10,259 bases of DNA from CAYGZA01 sp964354135 (GTDB lineage: Bacteria > Planctomycetota > Planctomycetia > Pirellulales > Thermoguttaceae), in NCBI GenBank assembly GCA_964354135.1, contig CAYGZA010000250.1:1-10259 (forward strand), written 5' to 3'. Shown piece after piece: positions 1-8,014 of this stretch (position 1 is the first letter of the stretch; each line of letters starts with the position of its first letter). The notes under the pieces were generated by a model. That model did not search any database, was not told the DNA's origin, and was given only the letters and a program-made list of their open reading frames with translations. Made by a program: the position numbers and the translations under genes.

Positions 1-315
1 GTAGAGCAAGCCGCGGGCGTCGTTGCCAATGATCTTCACCCCGCCGCCCGGCCGGTCCTCTATCCGAAACCCTTCAATTCCGATTCCCGGTGCGATCGCC
101 AATTCCACTTTCAGCGGTGCCTCGCCGTCGGCAACGACGCTGGCGTCGCATCGCTGGGCGACTTGCCGGGCCAACACGCCGGCGATGCTCCGAAGCACCG
201 CACTGGCCTGCTGGGGAAGCACGACTTGGATCGTCTTGACCGTCTGAGCGAAAGCTCCGGATCCCGACAAGAGCACGAGGAGGGGGACAATCGAGGACCA
301 AGTGCACCGTTTCAT
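1..315 (-). CDS. Secreted glycoside-hydrolase-like protein, N-terminal part (3' end beyond window)
   Basis: The minus strand reads without a stop from an ATG at 315 to the window edge, 105 codons. It opens with a classical signal peptide: MKRC, a hydrophobic stretch (residues 9-17) and an A-F-A cleavage site after residue 23, so the product is exported. The mature part begins QTVKTIQVVLP and reaches ...VKIIGNDARGLLYG-type sequence at the edge (window ends at GLLY). The pattern of a small alpha/beta domain with 'GNDARGLLY' resembles the domain that precedes the catalytic barrel in GH20/GH67-like glycosidases (hexosaminidase and alpha-glucuronidase folds). The catalytic domain is not in the window, so the substrate cannot be named. 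Only weak purine-rich sequence precedes the ATG. It is probably a housekeeping or carbohydrate-use gene flanking the island and not part of the defence operon. Confidence 0.75.
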   Translation of the reverse strand, partial: MKRCTWSSIVPLLVLLSGSGAFAQTVKTIQVVLPQQASAVLRSIAGVLARQVAQRCDASVVADGEAPLKVELAIAPGIGIEGFRIEDRPGGGVKIIGNDARGLLY

Positions 316-647
316 GGCTTCGACTTTCAATGACGTAACCGTTCAATCCCCAACGCACGCCGGACAATCAGAAGTGGCCCTCTAATCCGAAAGCATAACC
401 GGGGCCACCTCTGCCGCAAGCCTGTCGTCTGGAAACAACGGGGCCGATGGTGTGGTTGCCGTCGGTCTTGACGCAATTGGACCAAGGGCGCCAGCGTCCC
501 TGGCACCAAAGCCCGAAGCTCGGGTTCGGCCTGTATGCTGTCGTGTAGTTCCACATGTATTGGCGATTTTGGCAAGATGGTTGGCGTCGTGAGTCGGGAT
601 CGGCTTCCGGCTCCATGCGACTGGGTAGTGTCGGCTTGGATGAAGGA
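316..647. other. Gap with no supported gene
   Basis: This stretch lies between the start of the secreted enzyme at 315 and the helicase relic. It should contain the promoter of the minus-strand secreted gene, but I see no convincing -35/-10 pair. Open frames exist on both strands (for example minus 616-368), but their composition is Arg/Pro/Gly-rich, mutually antisense, and unlike any family I recognise. It probably holds further degraded sequence from the same decay event as the helicase relic. Confidence 0.4.
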
Positions 648-841
648 CAAGCTCACGATGCGCAAGATCCCGCTCATCTTCTTGACGGCGCTGTTTTTCC
701 CAACGACGATGCTCGTGGCGGCATCCCCAGGGCCTTCTTCGTGCCGACCAGGACCGCCAGCTTCTTGCCCCTCGTGACCGCCGTGTAGCGCAGGTTTCGC
801 TGGAGCATCATGTAGTGCTGGGTGTGGATCGGGATGACCGA
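648..841 (-). pseudogene. Relic of a RecD/UvrD-like SF1 helicase C-terminus
   Basis: Minus-strand codons from 838 to 722 spell VIPIHTQHYMMLQRNLRYTAVTRGKKLAVLVGTKKALGM (written here in pieces: VIPIHTQHYMM, LQRNLRYTAVTRGKK, LAVLVGTKKALGM). This is the motif V-VI tail of RecD2-type helicases: 'HTQHY..LQRN.LYTAVTRG' followed by 'VGTKKAL'. After about 722 the match continues in the next frame as KNSAVKKMSGILR (to about 650), which fits the usual family ending, so there is at least one frameshift. Everything upstream, including Walker A, is missing: sequence above 841 no longer resembles the family. There is no start and no complete domain, so this is a dead fragment, presumably left by a rearrangement with a breakpoint near 841-850. 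The motif assignment is by eye from knowledge of the family. Confidence 0.6.
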
Positions 842-948
842 GCCGAGTTCGGTGATTTGGCAACGGCGAGCAAGAACATCAAGGCCGGGCAAGATGTGTT
901 GATCAAGGAGCTTGAAGCGATTCTGGCCCGGCAATAGCCCGACAGCCT

Positions 949-1617
949 TCACGAATCCTCTAGGCGTCGAACCATGTTGTCCCAGCCAGGCGAAGTGTCG
1001 TCTTTGTATGGGCCGTACCGTCCGGCCGGCGGGGCGGGCGGCAGCATGTCGTCCGGTGGAGGGTTGCCCGTAACTTTCTCCCAGAAGCACGCTGGACACA
1101 ATCGTATCGCATCCACCTCCGACGTTGAATATCCCTCACTCTCCAGACGACGGTCTGTACCCTCAACGGCCGCAGAGGGAACGTCGTCTCCGCAGCATAG
1201 ACACTGACACACATTGCCACTAGGCTTGGCAATCGGATCCCACGTCGTGTCCACTCGGTCCAGGAACGGTGAGGGATCGTTTTCGAGAATCCGCCGGTAT
1301 TGGTCGTCTTGTTCGTTTTGCGTGGTGCTGCGACTTTCTGGGCAAACGGGTTGTGCGGGCTCGTCTGTCCCGTACGAGGCGGGTGGAGGTTCGGTCTGGC
1401 CTGGGCCTTGCGAGAAAGGCTTTCCCCGCAGACTCCATTTACTCTGCGCATCCTTCGTGACCATGGTGGATAGGCTCCGATAGAGGCACCGCTCGACATC
1501 GCTTTCGTCAACCACCATCCGGTGCTCCCGACTGACAAGCTCGGCAATGTCGGCGGCCTTCATAGGTCCGTTGGCTCTTCGAAGGATATTGAGGATTGAG
1601 AAGTCGAAGTCAGCCAT
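949..1617 (-). CDS. Winged-helix plus zinc-ribbon-like protein of unknown function
   Basis: A 222-residue protein. Residues 1-65 (MADFDFSILNILRRANGPMK and on) look like a winged-helix/HARE-HTH-type domain: helix-rich start, 'MKAADIAELVSREHRMVV', then a second helix ending in 'KWSLRGKP'. Residues 66-130 are Pro/Gln/Glu-rich and probably a disordered linker. Cysteines 139/142 and 174/177 form two CxxC pairs (extra Cys at 137 and 141), a layout expected of a small zinc ribbon. The last 40 residues are Pro/Gly-rich. The ATG at 1617 is supported by GAGG seven bases upstream (in the RNA: TTGAGGCAAGACT then ATG). It lies 71 bp downstream of the DrmC-like gene on the same strand, so the two may be cotranscribed. 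A DNA- or RNA-binding regulator is an inference; I do not recognise the family. Confidence 0.7.
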   Translation of the reverse strand: MADFDFSILNILRRANGPMKAADIAELVSREHRMVVDESDVERCLYRSLSTMVTKDAQSKWSLRGKPFSQGPGQTEPPPASYGTDEPAQPVCPESRSTTQNEQDDQYRRILENDPSPFLDRVDTTWDPIAKPSGNVCQCLCCGDDVPSAAVEGTDRRLESEGYSTSEVDAIRLCPACFWEKVTGNPPPDDMLPPAPPAGRYGPYKDDTSPGWDNMVRRLEDS

Positions 1618-1674
1618 AGTCTTGCCTCAAGAAAGGTTGTTGAAACTTCATTCCGGCTCAGCCTGCTGCGTCTC

Positions 1675-1700
1675 GTGAAGTTTGAGCGTCAAACCCTCAC
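1675..1700 (-). terminator. Hairpin at the end of the DrmC-like gene
   Basis: GTTTGA (1680-1685) and TCAAAC (1689-1694) form a perfect 6-bp stem with a GCG loop. An outer GTGA (1675-1678) pairs with TCAC (1697-1700) across a small internal loop. It overlaps the stop codon of the phospholipase-D-like gene. No T-tract follows on either strand, so it is at best a weak or processing-type terminator, or an attenuating hairpin between this gene and the downstream winged-helix gene. Confidence 0.3.
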
Positions 1701-2417
1701 CAACACCCCCGTCCCAATCAGCCGGTCAAACTGCTCTTCCACCTGCCCAGGCAGCGGCCCTCCCGTGACCAAGAGTCCCAGTTCCATGTTGATCGTGAAG
1801 GCATACTCGGTCAGGTTGGCACTGGACAGGAACAGCCACCGCCCATCGGCGACGGCGCACTTCACGTGGAGAATGCCCAGTTTGCTCTCGGAGTCCCGCC
1901 GCCGCTGCTCTTCCGGCCAGTAGTAAACGGTGGCGCAGTTCGCCACATCGGCACCGAGGGCCTGAAGGGTGTCGTACTCGCCCTGGCCTTCAAGGCGGTT
2001 GGGCGTTTCGACGACCACATTGATTCGCACGTTCCGACGTGCTGCTCGCACCAGGGCCTCCCGGACTCTGGGAATGTGGTAGACGGCATAGCTGACCAGG
2101 GTAATCCGCTGGGTGGCCGAATCCAGAACTTGAAGAATCGCTTGCTCGGTGCGGCGAAACGGCACTCCCTCCACCTCGGGGCCAGTCCACACCAGTTCCA
2201 CCGACTGGCTCTTGCGGTGCCATTCCTCGGCCTGGGCCGCTGTCAGCAAACAGGCAGACACCTCCTGGGGGGAAAGATGCTGTCCATGCTCGTGCCAGCA
2301 GTTCACGAAGTCCGTGGCGATGTCCCGGTAGTAGGGGTGTGGGATGTCCTGGGTAATGCGTGTCCGGGCACAAGCGGAGTCCGTTTCCAAAGACTGCAAG
2401 ATCGCCCGATTGACCAC
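1689..2417 (-). CDS. drmC: DrmC-like phospholipase-D-family protein (DISARM), 5' end uncertain
   Basis: The ORF is open on the minus strand down to the TGA at 1691-1689. The core is a PLD-superfamily protein: 'SVELVWTGPEVEGVPFRRTE' followed by a beta/alpha PLD fold ('LVSYAVYHIPRVREALV', 'VRINVVVETPNRLEGQGEYD') and one HKD motif, HVKCAVADGRWLFLSSAN (H codon at 1868-1866), which matches HxKx4Dx6(G/S)SxN. It ends 'NMELGLLVTGGPLPGQVEEQ'. This arrangement with the WTGPE lead-in is that of DISARM DrmC, whose biochemical role in restriction is not firmly established. The frame has no ATG between 2417 and the core. I chose the GTG at 2417-2415 because sequence beyond it stops looking like a protein and the opposite strand looks coding there. 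No ribosome site supports it, so the native N-terminus may be lost. No drmA, drmB or methyltransferase is in the window. Confidence 0.75.
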   Translation of the reverse strand: MVNRAILQSLETDSACARTRITQDIPHPYYRDIATDFVNCWHEHGQHLSPQEVSACLLTAAQAEEWHRKSQSVELVWTGPEVEGVPFRRTEQAILQVLDSATQRITLVSYAVYHIPRVREALVRAARRNVRINVVVETPNRLEGQGEYDTLQALGADVANCATVYYWPEEQRRRDSESKLGILHVKCAVADGRWLFLSSANLTEYAFTINMELGLLVTGGPLPGQVEEQFDRLIGTGVLVRV

Positions 2418-2504
2418 GACTTGGCGGCCGTGGTGCAGGCGTGGCCGGGGCTGTCCAAGGCGACCCGGCAGAGCATCCTGGCGGCGGTGCGGAAGGCAGG
2501 TTGA
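2400..2504 (+). pseudogene. Short plus-strand coding remnant ending at TGA 2502-2504
   Basis: The plus frame ending at TGA 2502-2504 reads DRPIDHDLAAVVQAWPGL then SKATRQSILAAVRKAG. It looks like a helical C-terminal module (D-DLAAVV-AWP-L-xATRxxILAxVRxA) of a kind I associate, from memory only, with C-termini of planctomycete proteins. Upstream in the same frame the sequence is antisense to the real DrmC-like gene, so only the tail is present. It sits exactly where the DrmC-like gene loses its N-terminus, consistent with a rearrangement that joined two unrelated gene ends. It has no start codon of its own. Family unknown. Confidence 0.35.
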
Positions 2505-3044
2505 GGGAGCGGCAAGCCGGTGGTGAAGCCTACTGGCCGGTCCAGAGCCGCACGCGCGGTAGGGGACGCCCACGCGGCCCCCGGAGGGCCCCAACGACCT
2601 CGCCGAATGATCTATGTCCGAACCCGAACGTTTTTCGCCGAAAACTCCAGGGGCCTCCCGACGGGGGGAATGGATACAAGGCCAAGGCGACGGCAGGACC
2701 CGCGAATGCTTGGGCTAAGTCGAGGTCGATGCTTTGGTGTGCCAGCCGACCTCTCCGGGGCCCAGCAAGTAATGTCTTCCCGTCGCGCCCCTCGGCCTGG
2801 AAGGCTTTCACCCGGAGCGGTAACCCGTTTCGATACTGAGCAGCTTCTTGAGCATGCTTGTAGCCCGCCTTGGCGAGGGGTAGACTGTCAGCCCTGCAAC
2901 CGAGTCGTCCAACTCGTCGGCACAAGGTACGGCTCGGAGTCCCAGGATGCTCGTTTTCAGAGGTTATCTTGGGGGGCGTGACCGGTGTTCGGCGCCGATC
3001 CGGGAGGCGTCGTTCCCCGGCTTCGACCCATCGAAGTGCATCCC
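2505..3044. other. 540-bp gap with no supported gene
   Basis: This lies between the divergent DrmC-like gene and the helicase operon, so it should hold the operon promoter, but no clear -35/-10 pair is visible. Open frames occur on both strands (plus 2520-2981, minus 2925-2530), but they are antisense to each other, Arg/Pro/Gly-rich, and match no family I know. A GC hairpin CCTCCC-GAC-GGGGGG (2654-2668) and an imperfect one at 2516-2537 (GCCGGT/ACTGGC) are visible and have no T-tract. No tRNA-like cloverleaf was found. Confidence 0.4.
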
Positions 3045-5930
3045 ATGAAGCTGACGCCGTACCACGCCAAGTACATCGCCCATGAATTGACGAGGCGTTG
3101 TGCTTCCGACAGCGTTGAGAAGCTGACGGCGATCCTCTCGGATGCCCAGGTCGATCTCAACCCGCATCAAATCGAAGCGGCACTCTTCGCCTTCCGCAAC
3201 CCGCTGTCCCGTGGTGCCATCCTGGCCGACGAGGTGGGCTTGGGGAAAACCATCGAGGCCGGGCTCTTGATCGACCAAAGCTGGGCGGAAGGGAAGCGTC
3301 GCATCTTGGTCATCGTGCCGGCCAATTTGTGAAAGCAGTGGAGCCAGGAATTGGCCGACAAGTTCTTCCTCCCGTCGGTCATCTTGGAAGCCCGCACCTT
3401 CAACGATACCATTCGGGCCGGCAACCTCAATCCCTTCCAGCAGAATGCCGTCATTATCTGTTCGTACCATTTCGTCCGGAAGATGGAGCCGTACATCCGC
3501 CAGACACGCTGGGATCTGGTGGTCATCGACGAAGCCCACCGGCTCCGCAACGTGTACAAGCCCACGAACAAGATTGCCAATGCCATCAAGCAATGCGTGG
3601 CCCCATTTCGCAAGGTGCTCTTGACCGCCACGCCGCTGCAAAACTCGCTCTTGGAACTCTACGGCTTGGTGAGCATCATCGACGCCTTCGCCTTCGGCGA
3701 CCTGAAGACCTACCGCAGCCGCTTCACCCGGCTGGGGAACGACAACGACTTCAACGACTTGAAGGAGCGGCTCAGGCCGATCTGCAAACGAACCTTGCGA
3801 AAGCAAGTGCTGGAATACGTCAAGTACACGAACCGTCATGCCTTGGTGCAGGAATTCGTGCCCACGCCCGAGGAACAGCGGCTCTACGACGTGGTTTCCG
3901 AATACCTCCAGCAGCCGACGCTCTACGCCTTGCCGGCCAGCCAACGCTCCCTAATGACGCTCATTCTGCGGAAGCTGCTGGCATCATCCACCTACGCCAT
4001 ATCCGACACGCTCAGCGGCCTGGCCTTCAAGCTCGAAACGGCCGCCGCCCAGGCGGAAAAGGTGGACGCCCCGCCGGAACAACTGGCCGACAACTGGGAG
4101 GAGATCGACGAACTGGCCGACGAATGGGAGCCGGACGAAGAGACCAACGGCGAGCCCGAGCGACCGAAGTACACGCCCGAGCAGGTCGCCGAAATGCGGC
4201 AGGAAATGGCCAAGCTCCGCGAGTTTCACGCCCTGGCCCGCTCCATCGCCACGAATTCCAAGGGCGAGGTTCTTCTGACGGCCTTGCGGCGAGGTTTCGC
4301 TGCCGCCGCCAAGGCACAACAGGAACACGCCGGGGCAACCCTCCAGCAAAAAGCCCTCATCTTCACCGAGTCCCGCCGCACGCAGGAATACCTTTTCCGC
4401 ATCCTGGAGCAGACCGAGTTTCGCGGCAAGGTCATGGTGTTCAACGGCACGAACACCGATCCCAAGTCCAAAGAAATCTATCAGGCTTGGCTCAAGAAAC
4501 ACGCCGGTACGGATCGCGTTTCCGGCTCCCCGGCCGCGGACATGCGTGCCGCCCTGGTCGATTACTTCCGCGACGAAGCGGCCATCATGATCGCCACTGA
4601 AGCAGCGGCCGAGGGCCTCAACCTGCAATTCTGCAATCTGGTGGTCAACTACGACCTGCCCTGGAATCCCCAACGCATCGAGCAACGCATCGGCCGCTGC
4701 CACCGCTACGGCCAGAAATTCGACGTGGTGGTAGTCAACTTTCTCAACAAGAACAACGCCGCGGACCAGCGGGTGTACGAACTCCTGGACGAGAAGTTTC
4801 GGCTCTTCAGCGGCGTGTTCGGGGCCAGCGACGAGGTGCTCGGGGCCCTGGAATCGGGCGTGGATTTCGAGAAACGCATCGCCACCATCTACCAGAAATG
4901 CCGCACCCTGGAGCAGATCCAATTCGAGTTTGACCAGCTTCAACAGGAATTGGACACCGAGATCGCCGCCGGCCAGCGGGACGCCCGGGAAAAACTGCTC
5001 GACAATTTCGACCAGGAGGTTGTCGAGAAGGTCCGCATCCAAAGTGCTGGCCTGCTCGACCGATTCAACGAACGGCTCTGGTTGCTCACCCAGTATCTGT
5101 TGGCCGCCTACGCCCGATTTGACGAAGGGCAGTACAGCTTCTACCTCACCAGCAATCCGTTCCCCGGCGAGACGATACATCCCGGCCCATATCGGCTGGG
5201 CAAGAACGTCGAGGAGGCCAACACCTACCGCGTGGGCCACCCGCTGGCCCAGCGGGTCTTGGCCCAGGCAATGGGATTGAGCCCCTCGCCGGCGGAGGTC
5301 GTTTTCGACTACTCCGGCAGCGGCAAGAACATTGCCGCCCTAACGCCGCTGATCGGCAAGAGCGGATGGCTCACCTGCTCCCGGCTTGCCATCCAGTCGC
5401 TCGAAAGCGAAGACGCTTTGATTCTGGCCGGCGTCACCGACGCCCAGGAACCGCTGGACGAGACCGCTTGCCGGAGGTTGTTCGACCTGTCGGGCCAGGA
5501 AAACGGCATCCAGACCGTGCCGGCGACGGTTCGGTCGCTGCTCACTGAGGCGATTGCCGGCCGACAGGCCGAGTTTCTTGCGGCACTGTCCGCCAAGAAC
5601 GGCCACTGGTTCGACACCGAGATGGACAAGCTGGACCGTTGGGCCGACGACCGCCGGGCTGCCCTGAAGGCGGAACTTGAGGAACTCGACCAGGAGATCA
5701 AGGAGACGAAAAAATCCGCCCGCATGGCCCCCAACCTCCCCGAGAAGTTGGAACTTCAGCGGAAGCTGCGGGGCCTGGAGACGAAACGCGATGAGGCTTG
5801 GCGGGCCTACGACACCGCCAGCCGGGACATTGACCGGCAGAAAGACGCCTTGCTGGACGAAATCAGCCGCCGGCTCGAACAGAAGACCGAATGCGAGACG
5901 CTCTTCACCCTGAAGTGGAGTCTGATATGA
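3045..5930 (+). pseudogene. SNF2-family (RapA/DrmD-like) helicase, interrupted by an in-frame TGA
   Basis: Reading through TGA 3330-3332 gives a 961-codon SNF2 ATPase starting at ATG 3045 (MKLTPYHAKYIAHELTRRC). Motifs appear in order: Q-like 'LNPHQIEAALFAF', Walker A DEVGLGKT (residues 62-69), DEAH (162-165), LTATPLQN (193-200), 'ALIFTESRRTQEYLFRIL' (about 436), 'MIATEAAAEGLNLQFCN' and QRIEQRIGRCHRYGQ (543-557). A long charged coiled coil follows at about 864-945, ending in FTLKWSLI. The enzyme should be an ATP-driven DNA translocase or remodeller of the kind used in DISARM-like and other restriction systems. The family reads 'VPANLRKQW' where this gene has 'VPANL-stop-KQW', so a single C-to-T change turned CGA into TGA. 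Translation could only resume at TTG 3351 or ATG 3483, without Walker A. No strong ribosome site precedes 3045. The gene overlaps the next by ATGA. Confidence 0.85.
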
Positions 5931-8013
5931 AGGCCACCGAAGCGAAGCTGCTGGAGTTTCTCAAAAAATCGCCGCAGTTCGTCATTCCCATCTACCAGCG
6001 GACCTACAGTTGGGGCGACAAGGAATGTCGGCAATTGTGGGAAGATATCCTTCGCACGGGGCGTAACGAGAAAACCTCCGCCCATTTCGTTGGTTCGATT
6101 GTTTACGTAGAGAAGGGCCTGTACCAGATCAGTACCCAATCGTCGCTCTTGGTAATCGATGGCCAGCAGCGGCTAACCACCATTACGCTCTTGCTCGAAG
6201 CTTTGGCACGCAGTTTGGGCGACAGCGAGCCGCTGGATGGCTTCTCAGCCAGAAAGCTTCGCAACTACTACCTCCTTAACCCAGAAGAAAGTCATGAACG
6301 CCAATACAAGCTGATTCTTACCCAGACCGACAAGGCATCATTGATCGCCCTGCTGGGCCAACTGCCCCACCCTACCGAGCATTCGATTCGGGTAGGTGCG
6401 AACTTCCAGTTTTTCAAGGACCGGGTGAGCGAGGTCAAGGGGGAGCTAGAGTCGCTCTGCAAAGGTCTGGCCAAGCTGGTCATCGTCGATATTTCCCTCA
6501 ACCGCGACCAGGACAACCCGCAACTCATTTTCGAGAGTCTCAACTCCACTGGCCGAGAACTCAGCCAGGCCGACCTGATTCGCAATTTCATCCTGATGGG
6601 GTTGGAGCCTCCGCTTCAGACGAAGCTCTACGAGCAATACTGGCGACCGATGGAAGTCGACTTCGGCCAGGAAGCCTACGCCACGCATTTCGACGCCTTC
6701 ATGCGGCACTACCTCACCGTCAGAACGGGCGATATCCCGAACGTCCGCGGGGTGTACGAGGCATTCAAGCAGTATGCCCGCTCGTTAAAGCCGGCGTCGA
6801 AGCTCTGGTGGCCGAGATCCGTGCCTTTGCCGGCTATTACTGTGCGATGGCCCTTGGAGCTGAAAGGGACCCGGAACTCAAGGCGGTCTTCCACGACATC
6901 CGCGAACTGAGGGTGGACGTGGCCTTTCCCCTCCTGCTGGAACTCTATCACGACTACGCCAACCAAGTGCTGGCCAAGGGCGAATTGCATCAGGCCGCCT
7001 GTCTTGTGGAGAGTTACGTGTTCCGGCGAGCGGTGTGCAGCATCCCCACCAACTCGATGAACAAGACCTTCGCCACCTTTGCCCGTGGCTTGAAGAAGGA
7101 CCGCTACCTGGAGAGCATCCAGGCCCAGTTCCTGCTGCTGCCCTCCTACCGTCGCTTCCCGACCGACGACGAGTTCAAGCGGGAGATCCAGCTCAAGGAT
7201 CTCTACAACTTCCGCAGCCGCAGCTACTGGCTCCGCCGGCTGGAAAACCACGACCGGAAGGAGCGGGTGCCGGTGGACGAATACACCATCGAGCACATTC
7301 TCCCGCAGAACGAGAACCTTTCCCAGCAGTGGAAAGCCGACCTTGGCCCGGACTGGGAACGCATTCAGAAAACCTATCTTCACACGTTGGGCAACCTGAC
7401 ATTGACCGGCTACAACCCGGAATACAGCGACAACCCCTTTACCCAGAAACGCGACATGAAGGGCGGTTTTGCCGAAAGCCCGCTCCGGCTGAACCACGGA
7501 CTGAAAGGCCTTTCGCAGTGGAACGAGGACGCCATACGGAAACGTGCCGAGACAATGGCCGACCAGGCAGCCTGTGTTTGGTCGGCCCCCAAGCTGGAGC
7601 CTGCCATTCTCGACGCCTACAAGCCCCAGGCGGTGACGGCAGGATACACCATCGACGACCACCCGCACCTGGCCGCCGGTCCCATGCGTGAACTATTCGA
7701 GGCATTTCGCAAGCAGTTGCTCGCACTCGACCCGTGTGTGACCGAGGAGTTCCTGAAGCTCTACGTCGCCTACAAGGCCGAGACGAACTTCGTCGATGTA
7801 GTCCCCCAGAAGAAGCAACTGCGGCTCTCGCTCAACATGACATTCCCGGAGATCACCGACCCCAGGGGAATCTGCAAGGACGTTGCGGGGCTTGGCCGCT
7901 GGGGCAACGGCGACGTGGAGGTCGGCCTGTCGTCCATCGACGAATTGCCCTACGTGATGGGACTGGTCCGCCAGTCGCTGGAGAAGCAAATGGGGAATGG
8001 CGGGGATACCTGA
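5927..8013 (+). pseudogene. DUF262-DUF1524-DUF5655 GmrSD-like nuclease, split by a frame change
   Basis: The ATG at 5927 lies inside the helicase stop (ATGA) and has GGAG six bases upstream, so translation is coupled. The N-terminal DUF262 part carries 'FVIPIYQRTYSWGDKE' (18-32), DGQQRLTT (78-85, the ParB/Srx-like nucleotide-handling motif) and 'FESLNSTGRELSQADLIRN' (about 202-220). The frame then changes near 6784-6792. The second frame continues AGVEALVAEIRAFAGYY, then DUF1524 with the HNH motif YTIEHILPQ (His about 457) and 'LGNLTLTGYNPEY', then a C-terminal DUF5655 domain from about 587 ('LFEAFRKQLLALDP' to 'GNGDVEVGLSSIDELPYVM'). GmrSD-type enzymes cleave modified DNA using nucleotide hydrolysis by the DUF262 part and an HNH/DUF1524 nuclease. 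The corrected length is about 695 residues, one base missing. As written, two products are possible: 327 residues (to 6910) and up to 401 residues (from GTG 6808). The break is inside the helical tail of DUF262 and not at a domain border, which favours a mutation or sequencing error. Confidence 0.85.
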
Positions 8014-8014
8014 T

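Noticed and set aside
658..777. Plus-strand MRKIPLIFLTALFFPTTMLV, which looks like a signal peptide
   Set aside because: It ends after 39 residues with a Pro/Cys-rich tail and is antisense to the RecD-like relic, which explains the sequence better.
2418..2594. N-terminal extension of the DrmC-like protein to the ATG at 2594
   Set aside because: The added residues are Arg/Pro/His-rich and antisense to a better plus-strand reading.
3011..3030. tRNA T-arm-like GTTCCCCGGCTTCGACCC
   Set aside because: No matching anticodon, D or acceptor stems around it.
3330..3332. TGA read as a sense codon (recoded stop or selenocysteine)
   Set aside because: TGA ends the helicase, the nuclease and both minus-strand genes here; the family residue is Arg and no selenocysteine-type active site is involved.
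3329..4600. Plus-strand open frame of 423 residues overlapping the helicase
   Set aside because: Arg/Gly/Pro/His-rich, out of frame with the helicase motifs; a shadow of a GC-rich gene.
3984..5240. Minus-strand open frame of 418 residues
   Set aside because: Antisense of the helicase with Leu/Val/Gly/His-rich composition and no recognisable domain.
6709..7668. Minus-strand open frame of 319 residues opposite the nuclease gene
   Set aside because: The plus strand carries DUF1524 motifs here, so this is an antisense shadow.
7997..8014. Upstream in-frame ATG at 7997 for the PHP-ATPase
   Set aside because: It adds only MAGIPD inside the end of the nuclease gene; the ATG at 8015 directly after the stop gives the typical family beginning.
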